Assembly (NCBI RefSeq): GCF_001591505.1 | Contig: NZ_BCVA01000016.1 | Coordinates: 36,532-100,531, forward strand | Direction of reading: 5' to 3' | Source: Neobacillus niacini NBRC 15566 | GTDB taxonomy: Bacteria; Bacillota; Bacilli; Bacillales; Cytobacillaceae | Length of the DNA: 64,000 nt | Part shown: one piece after another, positions 55,408 to 64,000 of the stretch | Position numbering within the stretch: the first letter of the stretch is position 1 | How the letters are laid out: the number at the start of each line of letters is the position of its first letter | Made by a program: the position numbers and the translations under genes | The notes under the pieces: model-generated | Database searches by the model: none | The model's input: only the letters and a program-made list of their open reading frames with translations | Told to the model about the DNA's origin: nothing

Positions 55408-56895
55408 TTAAAAGGAATCTCGATATTGTCCAGGATTTACTCCAACCTGTTTCTTGAATAATTCAGAAAAATGGCGGTACGTATGGTATCCAACTTTTTC
55501 ACTAACATCTGCTACTTTATACCCTTCCAGTAAAAGCTCCTTCGCACGCTCAATCCGAAACTTCGTTAAATATTTAATATACGAAATCTTCATCTCCTCC
55601 TTAAAGAGAAGACTGAAGTAGGTAGGATTCATCCCCACATAGTCTGCTACATCCTGTAAAGTCAAATCCTTAGAAAAGTTTTTTTGAATATAAACGCAGG
55701 CTTTTTCTACTGCTTCATGCTTCTTATCCCTGCGAATCAAAAGGAACCAATCCATAATCATTTCCATTTGATTCTTGAGCCAATTAAACATTTTTTCCTT
55801 TGTATTTAGCATCCTAATTTCGATATGGGGCAAGTAATTTCCCTGACTTATTTTTGATATATCTTCCCCTGTTTCTTTTGCCACTTCCATTCCTAGATAA
55901 ATCAACTTTAATATTTCCCTCTCGATCAAATCTGGATTTAAGCGCTGGGATTGAATTTTACTAATAAATTCACTAAGCTGTTTAAATAGCCCTGTTTTAT
56001 CACCAGTACGCAAATAGAAAATGATAGATTCTTCTAGTTCAGATAAATCACCAGGGATATTTGGATTCTCTCCAATCTCTTCAAATCGTGTCCATCCTCC
56101 CTGTTCTAGAAAGTGACCATATCTTAATGCCTGCAGTGCTTCTTTGTACCCTTTGGGTGCATCAATTAGGTTTTGATAGGTACGGCCAGATCCTATCGAT
56201 ATCCCATTTTCACCCGGCCAATATAATAATCGCTTCCATAGTTCTGTTGTATCCTCATGATAATGAAAGATGACAAGCAAATGTTCTGCTCCATTCCGAA
56301 CATAGACTGGAAGATACGATGAGTCATTTGGCAACTCTTGAATTTTCTCCGATAGCGCAAGGACCGTTACCCCTACAATATCCTTTGACCCTTCACCAAA
56401 GCTGTTCCTCCACTTAGGTAATGCCTCCACACCTTCAAGGAGTAAACCCAGGGTTGCTTTTTCTATCAGTTCAATACGGCTATTCTCCCATTTTTCTTCG
56501 AGAGATAACACGCTTTTCTGCTGTTGTACTTTTTCTTGAATTTTTTTTAGTGTTTCCTCCATCATGGGAATGGTAATTGGTTTTTCTAAATAATCTGAAA
56601 CACCAAGCTTTATCGCTTTTTTTACATATTCAAATTCATTAAAACCGCTAAAAACGATACATATAATCTCGGGTGCTGCTGCGAGGATTTTCTCTACAAC
56701 CTGTAAGCCGTCCATCCCAGGCATTCGAATATCAGTAAAAATAATGTCCGGTGAGTGGGTTTCAACAAGATCAATAGCAGCATACCCATTACTAGCGGTT
56801 CCGACTAATTCTATTCCGTATTTTGACCAGTCGATCATCATTTGTAAGCCTTGAAGAACGATGTATTCATCATCAAAAATAACAGCTTTTAACAA
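55408..56895 (-). CDS. YesN-like AraC-family response regulator (second copy)
   Basis: A 495-residue regulator. The receiver has FDDE near 7-10, D55 in IFTDIRMPG, and the conserved lysine in DYLEKPI. The C-terminal 100 residues are an AraC double helix-turn-helix (LQDVADYVGMNPTYFSLLFKE; VADVSEKVGYHTYRHFSELFKK). The start is a TTG at 56895: GGGGGGA lies five to six bases upstream and the kinase stop is one base before it. The kinase gene comes first here, the reverse of the pair at 0-3 kb. Confidence 0.9.
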   Translation of the reverse strand: MLKAVIFDDEYIVLQGLQMMIDWSKYGIELVGTASNGYAAIDLVETHSPDIIFTDIRMPGMDGLQVVEKILAAAPEIICIVFSGFNEFEYVKKAIKLGVSDYLEKPITIPMMEETLKKIQEKVQQQKSVLSLEEKWENSRIELIEKATLGLLLEGVEALPKWRNSFGEGSKDIVGVTVLALSEKIQELPNDSSYLPVYVRNGAEHLLVIFHYHEDTTELWKRLLYWPGENGISIGSGRTYQNLIDAPKGYKEALQALRYGHFLEQGGWTRFEEIGENPNIPGDLSELEESIIFYLRTGDKTGLFKQLSEFISKIQSQRLNPDLIEREILKLIYLGMEVAKETGEDISKISQGNYLPHIEIRMLNTKEKMFNWLKNQMEMIMDWFLLIRRDKKHEAVEKACVYIQKNFSKDLTLQDVADYVGMNPTYFSLLFKEEMKISYIKYLTKFRIERAKELLLEGYKVADVSEKVGYHTYRHFSELFKKQVGVNPGQYRDSF

Positions 56896-56896
56896 T

Positions 56897-58660
56897 CTAA
56901 TCCCCCCGAACATCGCGAAATTTAATTTCTATACATGTTCCTTCATTTACCTTACTCGTTACGTTAAGCGAACTATCTTCTCCATAAAACAATAGGAGTC
57001 TTTCACGGACATTTTTAAGTCCATAACCACTTTCTGTAATGTTCAGATCCTCTATTCCTACACCATCGTCACAGATCGTGAATAGTATCCATTCACCAGA
57101 GATTCTTCCTTTTAACTCAATTGTGCCTTCCCCGAATTTTGGCTCTAAGCCGTGATAAATGGCATTTTCTACAAACGGCTGCAGCAAAAGCTTAAGAATA
57201 GGTTTATTTAGTAATTCTGGATCTACATCTTCGATATACCGGAAGCGGTCCTTGTAACGGAGATTTTGGATGGTTAAATAGTGGTGGATATGTTCCAGTT
57301 CCTTTGCAATAGGAATCTTATCTTCTCCATTATTTAAGCTTAATTTAAAGCTTTCTGATAAGGCCACTGCGATTTCTGCTATTTCACGGTTATTTTGCAA
57401 GATTGCCATCCAATAGATAGAGTCCAAAGTATTGTATAAAAAATGTGGTTTTATTTGAGCTTGTAAAGCGCGGAGTTCAGCCTCCCGCTCTTTTAACTGT
57501 GAATGAACAAGCCGCTCATTTAACTCTTTGTTTTCAACCGTTATTCGTTGAAATGTTTCTCCGATTGCTCCTATAGTATCAGTCTCATGGTCTTCACCAG
57601 ACCCCCACAATCCTTTGGCCCAGTCAATCGTCATTCTCTTTAACTGCACCCATGGCTTTGCAACTTTTCCTGATAGAATGAAAGAGATTAATAGCGCCAT
57701 AAAAGCGATAATAGAAGAAATACCCGCTGTTATGATTCCAATTTTGTTGGACTGCTTAAGCAGGTCCTTTTCTTTCGTAATATTGGCGAAAGTCCAACCA
57801 GTGGTTTGATTTGTGTAGCTGCTAATTAGATACCCTTGCTGTTTCAATTTTTGAAAAGTTGCCTGAATGTCTTTCCCACTACCAAAATCGGAATCCAACG
57901 TGGATGGATTACTAAAAACGGTATTTACTTCATTCTTTGAAGAATCAATAACAGCAATCACACTCTCACTATCATCATTTATGACTCTAGAAAACATTGA
58001 TTTTTTAATATTAACAACCAATAAGCCAATTTGCTTTGGATTAAAGACATTTTGCGGGTCACGTAACAGCTTTACCGATGAAAAAGTGGTATCATCTTCT
58101 GAAAGTGCGAGGACATTATAACTGTAGAATATCGGTCTTCCTTGTGCATGTACACTTTCTTTATACCAATCTGAATCTGCGATATCCTTATAGATGTGGC
58201 TTGTATCATAACTTCCAATACTATTATGATTGCCGTAACAAACAGGACGGAAATAAACATCAAAAAGACAAACGGAATCAATATCTTCTGTATCAATAAA
58301 ATAGCTAGATATTAAATCTTGCATCCGTTTTGTTGTATTCTCGTCTAAGACATTCTTTCCTATTTCTGAAAAAGCCGCACTGTCCACTAACTCCTGGCGT
58401 ACACTCGTGCTCCATGAAATGACACGTTCCATATTGATGATGTTTCGAAATAATAGATCAGTCACCTCACTATATGACTGAAGATTATTTCCTGTGGTTT
58501 CCAACTGATTTTGAACTAGTGTATTCTTGGCAATATTAAAAGAAATAAAACCTAGTAAAATGAGTGGAAAAATAGATAAACAGATCATGATGAAAAAATA
58601 TTTATATCTAATTTTATCACTGTGAAAATGGTTTCTGACTCTTCTGAATCTTTCTCTCAT
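56897..58660 (-). CDS. YesM-like sensor histidine kinase (second copy)
   Basis: A 587-residue kinase. It has an N-terminal membrane helix near 20-40, an extracellular sensor of about 240 residues, a second helix near 295-315, a HAMP-like region, the phosphorylated histidine in QAQIKPHFLYNTLDSIYW, N-box FVENAIYHGLEP and G-box DDGVGIE. AAGGTGG lies six bases before the ATG at 58660. It forms one operon with the regulator and the second binding protein, and probably controls the adjacent sugar importer and GH78 genes. Confidence 0.92.
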   Translation of the reverse strand: MRERFRRVRNHFHSDKIRYKYFFIMICLSIFPLILLGFISFNIAKNTLVQNQLETTGNNLQSYSEVTDLLFRNIINMERVISWSTSVRQELVDSAAFSEIGKNVLDENTTKRMQDLISSYFIDTEDIDSVCLFDVYFRPVCYGNHNSIGSYDTSHIYKDIADSDWYKESVHAQGRPIFYSYNVLALSEDDTTFSSVKLLRDPQNVFNPKQIGLLVVNIKKSMFSRVINDDSESVIAVIDSSKNEVNTVFSNPSTLDSDFGSGKDIQATFQKLKQQGYLISSYTNQTTGWTFANITKEKDLLKQSNKIGIITAGISSIIAFMALLISFILSGKVAKPWVQLKRMTIDWAKGLWGSGEDHETDTIGAIGETFQRITVENKELNERLVHSQLKEREAELRALQAQIKPHFLYNTLDSIYWMAILQNNREIAEIAVALSESFKLSLNNGEDKIPIAKELEHIHHYLTIQNLRYKDRFRYIEDVDPELLNKPILKLLLQPFVENAIYHGLEPKFGEGTIELKGRISGEWILFTICDDGVGIEDLNITESGYGLKNVRERLLLFYGEDSSLNVTSKVNEGTCIEIKFRDVRGD

Positions 58661-58785
58661 GATTGTCCACCTTTTCAAAAATATGTATTCACCTAAGATT
58701 CTCCGCACGTAACTATTATACTGTCATCATAAACTGAAATTTAGAGTTTTACTATATGATTTTTTACTTTAAATGAGTCTCATAG

Positions 58786-58829
58786 AAAAATAGAGCATAG
58801 CCCCTGCCATTGACAAGGGCTGTATTTCT
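58786..58829 (-). terminator. Terminator after GH3 gene
   Basis: AGCCCCTG and CAAGGGCT pair across a short loop, with further flanking complementarity (TAGAAA with TTTCTA). The tail is only partly T-rich. Confidence 0.6.
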
Positions 58830-58853
58830 ATTATTTAAAACAGGTTATACTTT

Positions 58854-61800
58854 TTACTTAACCTTAAAAGAGAGGCTATCAATTCGAAGGTCCGGTGCAT
58901 GGAATTTTATATAGATCGTATGCTGTCCTTTTGGTGCATTTTTACCCAAATCGACCGTTACCTCCTTATAGCCTAACTCGTTTACCGTTACCCCGGCATT
59001 TTGAATGGTATATGTGTTCTTGCCCGTAGTTGGAACATTGATTTCTGCAAAAGGAACGCTGTTTACAGAGTCAGCATGCAAAGTAATTTTACCGCCAGCC
59101 ACATCACTTGCAACAGAGGCTGTTACCTTATTTGAGCCTGTCAGAACTACTTTCGGCAATGCTATCCAAGATCCATTCTGTTTCGAACGGACAGCATGAT
59201 ATCCGCCAACCACTTTCTCTGCTTTTAAATTTTCTGCGGTTCTTTGTTTAGATACTTCATGATAAACCACTTCGTTAGAAGCAAAGGCATGGTCAAACAC
59301 ATTAAACGGCTTATTTGCAGGCAGTGCTGCAAGAGATTCGCCAGCTACCTTGACTTCCTTCTCTGCTTTAATATCTTTTGATGAACTTCCTACCATTAGC
59401 GTATAGTTTCCTTCTTCTACAATGAAATCACCTTTATTGACATCCCAGATAGCTAAATCTTTAGGATCAACAGAAAGGGTCACTGTTTTTGTTTCACCTG
59501 CATCCAGGGAAACTTTTTCAAATGCAACTAGCTGTTTTTGAGGAGCATAATCTCCATATACTGATTTATTATTTTTTGCATATAACTGAACAACTTCGGA
59601 GGTGTTTACATTACCGTTATTTTTGACTTTTACACTGACTTCAAATGGACCCTTTTCGTCAGCACTTACCGGTGCAGTGAAATCACTGTAGGAGAAGCTG
59701 CTGTATGAAAGACCATATCCGAACGGATATGTAACCTTTGCCTCTGTGTACATATATGTCAGCTTCTGTTCAATAGGGTCTGCATTCGTCATATCTATCT
59801 CAAATCGTGGGTCGATATCTGCTAGACTGATTGTTGTGTTCCCCTCAGGGATAGAGTATTTACTAATAGCTGGGAATGACGACATATCTGCATACCAGGT
59901 AGAAGACAAACGGCCAGTTGGTGCATAGTCACCATATAGAACTTGAGTTAACGCTTTGCTTTCATACTGTCCGCCATATGGCTGGTATACAATAGCAGAT
60001 ACATTCGGATTGTTTTGGATTTTTTCCATGCCAACAGGGAAGCTTGTTTTTACCACGACAACGGTCTTTTTCCCTTTTGCAGCAAAAGCAGCAGAGACTT
60101 TATCAACTAGTTCGTAGTCTGCATTACTCATATTTAAGTCAGAACGGTCATTTCCTTCCCCTGCACTGTGGCGTGGAATTGCTCCGACAAAAACAACCGC
60201 ATAGTCGTCCGTTTCTGCACGTTTGACAGCTTCTGCGCCTACTTCTTTAACAACGGTTTCTTCAAATTTCACCTCATCATTTCGGTTAGCGGCATTTGCT
60301 TTATTACCAAGGATTGAGGCAGCTGTTTTCAATTTCCCATCAGAACCTGTTGTTATAAATCGTCCATTTGAATAATACCAATTGGTGAAATCCCCTGAGA
60401 AACCAGTGCGGAATCCGCTTGCGATCAGTGAAACCGATTGATCTTCATTCTTCTCCACACGAATGGTTGGCGGGATTGCACTCGTTTGTCCGACCATCTG
60501 TGCAAGATCCCAGTCGTTATTGGTAAGATTTAATGGTGTATTATTTGAATTCTCGACAGCTGCATTAGCGGTTGTCGGAGATGTTACCCAGCGTCCGTTC
60601 TTTACTGAACGCAAGCTATATCCTTCTTGTCCCCAATTGTAAACCTCGAACAAATGGGCAGGGTTGGTCACATCTAAAGCTTCGGAAGTCGTAACAAGCT
60701 GGGAACCTTTTGTTACATCTAGTGCGTTAACGTCCGCTGAAACGGTTTGTCCGTTCAGTTTGGATTTCAATGCAACAACTTTAACTGCCGGGTCGTAAGA
60801 AACATTGCTTGCCCCGTTGGCTTTAATAATCGCCGACAACGGAGAGATACCAGAGTTTTCGATACTTGGTGTTGTTCCAACCGAATAGGTAGTTTTGAAT
60901 CTAGAATCTGCATAGACACCGGAAACTGCAGCTTTCTTATTTTTTTCAAGAGGCAGTGTGCCATCATTCTTAAGCAGCACGATACTTTCCTGAGCTGCAC
61001 GTAAAGCTACTTCCTGATGTTCAGGTGCATTGAACGTTGCAGGTACTGCTCTTACATCCTTCGCTTCTTGTGCGAAAGGATAGTTCTTTGGAATGCCATT
61101 TTCATCTACTTCATTAAAGACACCAACACGAACCAATTGGTTTACATGGGGACGAGCAGCCTCTATTAAATCTTCTTTCGTAAGATCATATTTGCCTTGC
61201 TCAACAGCATCAACTAAAGCTGCAACATCGTCCAATGCATTCTGCACATTAGGTCCCGGACGACCAGCGTTCGCCTTAGCCAAAATCATTAAAATCGTTG
61301 CATTTGTTCGATCTGTAGCATATTGCGTGTCGTAGCCATTCCCTTGTGCACCTTGGAAGACCAGTTGGTCACCATTAAAGTCCGGAGAACTATAAACTCC
61401 ATACTTAGAAAAATCATTAGCATGAATTTGATATGGGGAAAGAATGTTAGGTATACCGTTAGTACGGCCAAATGATGTCATTACTCCCGCAACTGAACCG
61501 GTGCTAAGCGCTTTCAAAGGACTGCGCGTTTGATATTCAAAAATCGAACGGGCACCTGCACTATTATTCGCACTTTGGCGGAACCACTGTGCGTTATATA
61601 CAGAGAAGTGTTTTGTTCCGACTGCTGCGCGCATCCAGAACCCATCGTCACTCTTTTCTTGGTCCGTTCCACTAAGACCTGCTGCCATACCGTCAATCAT
61701 CTCAGCTGCCATATGAGCATCTTCCGAGAATCCCTCGTCAAATCTCCCACTCAATGGATTAACCCGCATATCGCTTACAACCGTAAATGCAACGGTCGCT

Positions 61801-62294
61801 GAAGCATTGGCACCGCCATGAATGTTCGATTCGCCTTGTTTTACTTTAAGAGTACTGATTTTTTCGCTTCCCATTACTTTTCCGATATCAGAAAGTAGAT
61901 CTTTGTTCCAGGTTTGGCCCATTCCTACTAATGCCGGAAAGTCTGTAGAAATTCCTTGAACGTTATCAGCTGCTGAAAGAGCACCCGGAATAACTTTTCC
62001 GGCATTTGCACCACGCTGTAACGTGTAATGATTTCTCGAACCAGTTGCATAAACTGCTGGTCCTTCTAAGCCTGTGTATTCAAAGTAAGTGTCAACAAAC
62101 TCATCTAAATGCTCAGGCACACCGTCAAATAGCGGCATTCCATCAAATACACCGCCGACTTGTTTTTTAAAGACAATGGTCTCCTCTGCCTGTTTCGCCG
62201 GTGCATGGAAGTTAACCAACCCTGCTGTTAGCGTAGTAATAAGCATGACTGATAGTGTTCTTTTTCCCAACTTAAAGAGGTGGGATTTCTTCAT
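58854..62294 (-). CDS. Large secreted GH3 glycoside hydrolase with C-terminal CBM6-like module
   Basis: A 1146-residue exported protein (signal peptide 1-36). The GH3 barrel holds GTKHFSVYNAQ (KHF 228-230), VAGVMTSFGRTNG near 268-280 and YGVYSSPDFNGD, where D305 occupies the place of the SDW nucleophile. The second GH3 domain (about 440-850) has RAAQESIVLLKNDGTLPL and is interrupted by an inserted module near 560-680. An FN3-like domain (KVTYPFGYGLSYSSFSYS) and a terminal CBM6-like module follow. The changed nucleophile motif makes substrate uncertain; beta-glucosidase and beta-xylosidase are typical for the family. GGAGG precedes the ATG at 62294 by 11 bases. A partial cre site lies 24 bases upstream. 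Confidence 0.82.
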   Translation of the reverse strand: MKKSHLFKLGKRTLSVMLITTLTAGLVNFHAPAKQAEETIVFKKQVGGVFDGMPLFDGVPEHLDEFVDTYFEYTGLEGPAVYATGSRNHYTLQRGANAGKVIPGALSAADNVQGISTDFPALVGMGQTWNKDLLSDIGKVMGSEKISTLKVKQGESNIHGGANASATVAFTVVSDMRVNPLSGRFDEGFSEDAHMAAEMIDGMAAGLSGTDQEKSDDGFWMRAAVGTKHFSVYNAQWFRQSANNSAGARSIFEYQTRSPLKALSTGSVAGVMTSFGRTNGIPNILSPYQIHANDFSKYGVYSSPDFNGDQLVFQGAQGNGYDTQYATDRTNATILMILAKANAGRPGPNVQNALDDVAALVDAVEQGKYDLTKEDLIEAARPHVNQLVRVGVFNEVDENGIPKNYPFAQEAKDVRAVPATFNAPEHQEVALRAAQESIVLLKNDGTLPLEKNKKAAVSGVYADSRFKTTYSVGTTPSIENSGISPLSAIIKANGASNVSYDPAVKVVALKSKLNGQTVSADVNALDVTKGSQLVTTSEALDVTNPAHLFEVYNWGQEGYSLRSVKNGRWVTSPTTANAAVENSNNTPLNLTNNDWDLAQMVGQTSAIPPTIRVEKNEDQSVSLIASGFRTGFSGDFTNWYYSNGRFITTGSDGKLKTAASILGNKANAANRNDEVKFEETVVKEVGAEAVKRAETDDYAVVFVGAIPRHSAGEGNDRSDLNMSNADYELVDKVSAAFAAKGKKTVVVVKTSFPVGMEKIQNNPNVSAIVYQPYGGQYESKALTQVLYGDYAPTGRLSSTWYADMSSFPAISKYSIPEGNTTISLADIDPRFEIDMTNADPIEQKLTYMYTEAKVTYPFGYGLSYSSFSYSDFTAPVSADEKGPFEVSVKVKNNGNVNTSEVVQLYAKNNKSVYGDYAPQKQLVAFEKVSLDAGETKTVTLSVDPKDLAIWDVNKGDFIVEEGNYTLMVGSSSKDIKAEKEVKVAGESLAALPANKPFNVFDHAFASNEVVYHEVSKQRTAENLKAEKVVGGYHAVRSKQNGSWIALPKVVLTGSNKVTASVASDVAGGKITLHADSVNSVPFAEINVPTTGKNTYTIQNAGVTVNELGYKEVTVDLGKNAPKGQHTIYIKFHAPDLRIDSLSFKVK

Positions 62295-62317
62295 TCCTTT
62301 CACTTCCTCCCCCAAAT

Positions 62318-62331
62318 ATAAAACGTTTTCA
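62318..62331. promoter_or_regulatory. Possible cre site before GH3 gene
   Basis: ATAAAACGTTTTCA (plus strand) matches 12 of 14 cre positions. It lies 24 bases upstream of the ATG, within the leader. Confidence 0.5.
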
Positions 62332-62561
62332 AAATTCTGTTTTTTCGATAGGGACCGGTCTCCTATATAAACATCATAGCCTATCCCATATCAGGACAGA
62401 AGTGTACTATTTTTTTGATTATGTATGTATTTTTTAGGACAATCGAAAAAAGGATTAACAAAAAAAGAACAACCCTGCAAAAATTTTTACGGGTTTACTT
62501 TTGAGGTGCAAAACGGAAAACCGCAGACCATATCAAATAACTTACAGAATATTTCACAGTC

Positions 62562-62600
62562 AAAAGGCCTAGAGATGCAAATATCTCTAAGCCTTTTTTA
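62562..62600 (+). terminator. Orphan hairpin/terminator in the GH3-IS110 gap
   Basis: AAAAGGC...AGAGAT pairs with ATCTCT...GCCTTTT, with a TTTTTTA tail on the plus strand. No plus-strand gene ends here; it may end an unseen small transcript or mark an old gene. Confidence 0.65.
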
Positions 62601-62734
62601 AATTCACTTTTTTTACTAGAGCACCCGTAAGTTGGACAAGTTTATTAGCCGCTAAAGCTAGTTTGAAAAATAAGCGGAGAAATTTCTCTTATTTAGGAAT
62701 TAGCTCTGAAAATAGCTTAAACATACTAACATTA

Positions 62735-62776
62735 GTAGCACAAACCAAGGCCATGGTTTGTGCTACTATTTTTTTA
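62735..62776 (+). terminator. Strong orphan terminator before the IS110 element
   Basis: Perfect 13-base arms starting GTAGCACAAACCA (62735-62747 and 62754-62766) are followed by TATTTTTTTATA. Another hairpin (62666-62694, AAATAAG with CTTATTT) lies just upstream. No gene ends here, so a small RNA or an insertion-target structure are both possible. Confidence 0.75.
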
Positions 62777-62777
62777 T

Positions 62778-62964
62778 AGTAGAAGTGAAGGAAGGTCGAT
62801 CCGTCTATGGGACCATGTAAGAGTCCGTATCTTAAACAGACCAACTTCACACCCTTGTTTGAATCAGTTTAGTATGTTGGGTCCTAGAGACCGTGTATAA
62901 GAAAATGGAATCGATAAGGCACTGTGAAGACTTCTATGATTGGTTATAAAAGGAGAGTATCTAT
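62778..62964 (+). ncRNA. Candidate IS110 bridge RNA / left-end non-coding region
   Basis: The 187 bases between the orphan terminator and the transposase ATG have no gene. GTGAAG (62785-62790) can pair with CTTCAC (62845-62850), and several other short complementarities are seen. IS110-family elements of the IS621 type encode a bridge RNA of about 180 bases just upstream of the transposase, so size and place fit. Guide loops were not resolved by eye. Confidence 0.4.
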
Positions 62965-64000
62965 ATGAAACATGTCATCGCTCTTGATGTAAGTAAAGGG
63001 ATAAGTACCATTGCCATCTATAATGGCTATAGACAATGTGAATTTGAAGGGGAATTGTATCATACACGCATTGATTTTGAGCAGCTACACCTTCGTATTA
63101 AGGAAATAACAGCTCTTGATGAACAAGCCCCCGAAATCGTATTTGAGGCGACGGGTGTCTATTCAAAATCAGTTGAAAAGTTTCTACGGGATCACGGACA
63201 TACATACTGTCGCATGAACCCGCTTGAAGCGAACCTACAAATGGCTTCAATGCGTCGACACAAAACCGATATTAGCGATGCCCATGAGTTAGCGAAAACC
63301 CACTTTAAATTGGAACGTGAAACGACGTACGTGCAGAATGATTATTATGAACAGATGCGGGCGATTACTCGTTATTATGAAGAGATTGATGAAGAACTTT
63401 TTCTATTACGCAATCGTATGCATGCCATTTTACATATTGCATTTCCAGAGTTGGAACAACTTATTACACCGAGTTCAGCGCTATTTTTAAATTTTGTGCA
63501 ATTGTATCCACATCCAGCACTATTATTAGCTCATTCAAAGACAATTATTAAAAATCGTTTAAAAAGCAATACACGTAAAAAACTTTCACCAGAACGTGCA
63601 GAGAAAATAGCCATCGTGTTATTAAAAGCTGCGAAAAATTCATATCCTGCCATTGAACCAACGGATATTCGTTGTAATCAAGTACGCGATTATGCCCAAC
63701 GTATTGCGGATTTAATAGAAAAGAAAGACCAGCTTGTGAAACAAATGGTTATGTTGTCTGAAGGAAGAAAGGAATATACCGTATTACGCTCTTTTCCAGG
63801 GATTGGTGATACAACAGCGTGCAGACTTATTGGCGAACTAGGTGATATTCGCCGATTTAAGAACGCGAAACAACTGAACGCTTACGTTGGCATCGATATT
63901 ATGCGCTATCAATCTGGCAATACACAATACCGTGATCGTATTAATAAACGTGGAAATAAGAAACTAAGGAAGATTTTATTTTTTATGATTTGTACGATGA
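62965..64000 (+). CDS. IS110 family transposase (3' end cut by window end)
   Basis: The ATG at 62965 (AAGGAG upstream) opens a frame that runs off the window after 345 codons with no stop. The N-terminal RuvC-like DEDD domain shows D8 in IALDVSKG, FEATGVYSKSV and RRHKTDISDAHELAK. A coiled-coil linker follows, then the Transposase_20 domain with FPGIGDTTACRLIGELGD and the catalytic serine in MRYQSGNT. This is the IS110/IS116/IS902 family, which recombines DNA without terminal inverted repeats. The left end of the element must lie in the non-coding region before it. Confidence 0.93.
   Translation, partial: MKHVIALDVSKGISTIAIYNGYRQCEFEGELYHTRIDFEQLHLRIKEITALDEQAPEIVFEATGVYSKSVEKFLRDHGHTYCRMNPLEANLQMASMRRHKTDISDAHELAKTHFKLERETTYVQNDYYEQMRAITRYYEEIDEELFLLRNRMHAILHIAFPELEQLITPSSALFLNFVQLYPHPALLLAHSKTIIKNRLKSNTRKKLSPERAEKIAIVLLKAAKNSYPAIEPTDIRCNQVRDYAQRIADLIEKKDQLVKQMVMLSEGRKEYTVLRSFPGIGDTTACRLIGELGDIRRFKNAKQLNAYVGIDIMRYQSGNTQYRDRINKRGNKKLRKILFFMICTM

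Noticed and set aside
62735..62776. Inverted terminal repeat of the insertion sequence
   Set aside because: IS110 elements lack terminal inverted repeats; the structure has terminator features and a T tract.

Overview
The window looks like chromosome of a low-GC, spore-former-type Firmicute (Bacillaceae; a Bacillus/Neobacillus-like organism is likely). Reasons: strong AGGAGG ribosome sites, frequent TTG starts, many U-tailed terminators, CcpA cre sites, LutABC, YesMN-type two-component systems, PyrR attenuation, cobalamin and c-di-AMP riboswitches. No prophage, CRISPR array, rRNA or tRNA was seen. Species cannot be fixed from the sequence alone.

Layout. (1) 1-10 kb: a YesMN-like sensor/regulator pair (kinase cut by the window start), an intracellular GH8 exo-oligoxylanase and a 1.7-kaa secreted rhamnogalacturonan acetylesterase + PL11 lyase, the last two with perfect cre sites upstream. 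(2) 10-18 kb: the bifunctional L-rhamnulose-1-phosphate aldolase/lactaldehyde dehydrogenase, a Gfo/Idh oxidoreductase, lutABC for L-lactate oxidation and a PTS EIIA. The rha and lut promoters are near-identical 36-bp elements, which joins lactate made from rhamnose to lactate oxidation. (3) 18-35 kb: mixed housekeeping genes: DUF4145 protein, an EamA exporter / cysteine dioxygenase / AraC operon, a two-gene ABC exporter whose first gene is frameshifted, a membrane-anchored GH27 enzyme, two UDG-superfamily proteins (one at 43 kb), AEC transporter, ART-like protein, YpfJ, DUF2935. (4) 33.7-40.7 kb: class I ribonucleotide reductase with a flavodoxin, and metE, transcribed divergently, each behind its own cobalamin riboswitch and terminator. 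(5) 40.7-47.2 kb: amino-acid permease behind a ydaO/yuaA-type (c-di-AMP) riboswitch, UDG-like protein, phosphoesterase, HMGL-like aldolase, and an MFS transporter behind a PyrR-type attenuator. (6) 47.3-62.3 kb: a second sugar locus on the minus strand: GH78 rhamnosidase, ABC permeases, two paralogous binding proteins, a second YesMN pair and a large secreted GH3. (7) 62.3-64 kb: an IS110-family element, cut by the window end, whose leader may encode a bridge RNA.

The most unusual signal is not a gene. Four separate intergenic tandem-repeat arrays (near 12.6, 16.2, 32.6 and 50.4 kb) all have a 51-52 bp unit, although they belong to three unrelated sequence families. Each unit carries an inverted repeat. 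Two arrays are the same family in opposite orientation, and one lies inside the lut operon. Unit length therefore seems constrained while sequence is free.

Coding starts were chosen from visible ribosome-binding sites; where this moved a start from the longest reading frame it is stated. All functional calls are from reading motifs, not from database searches.
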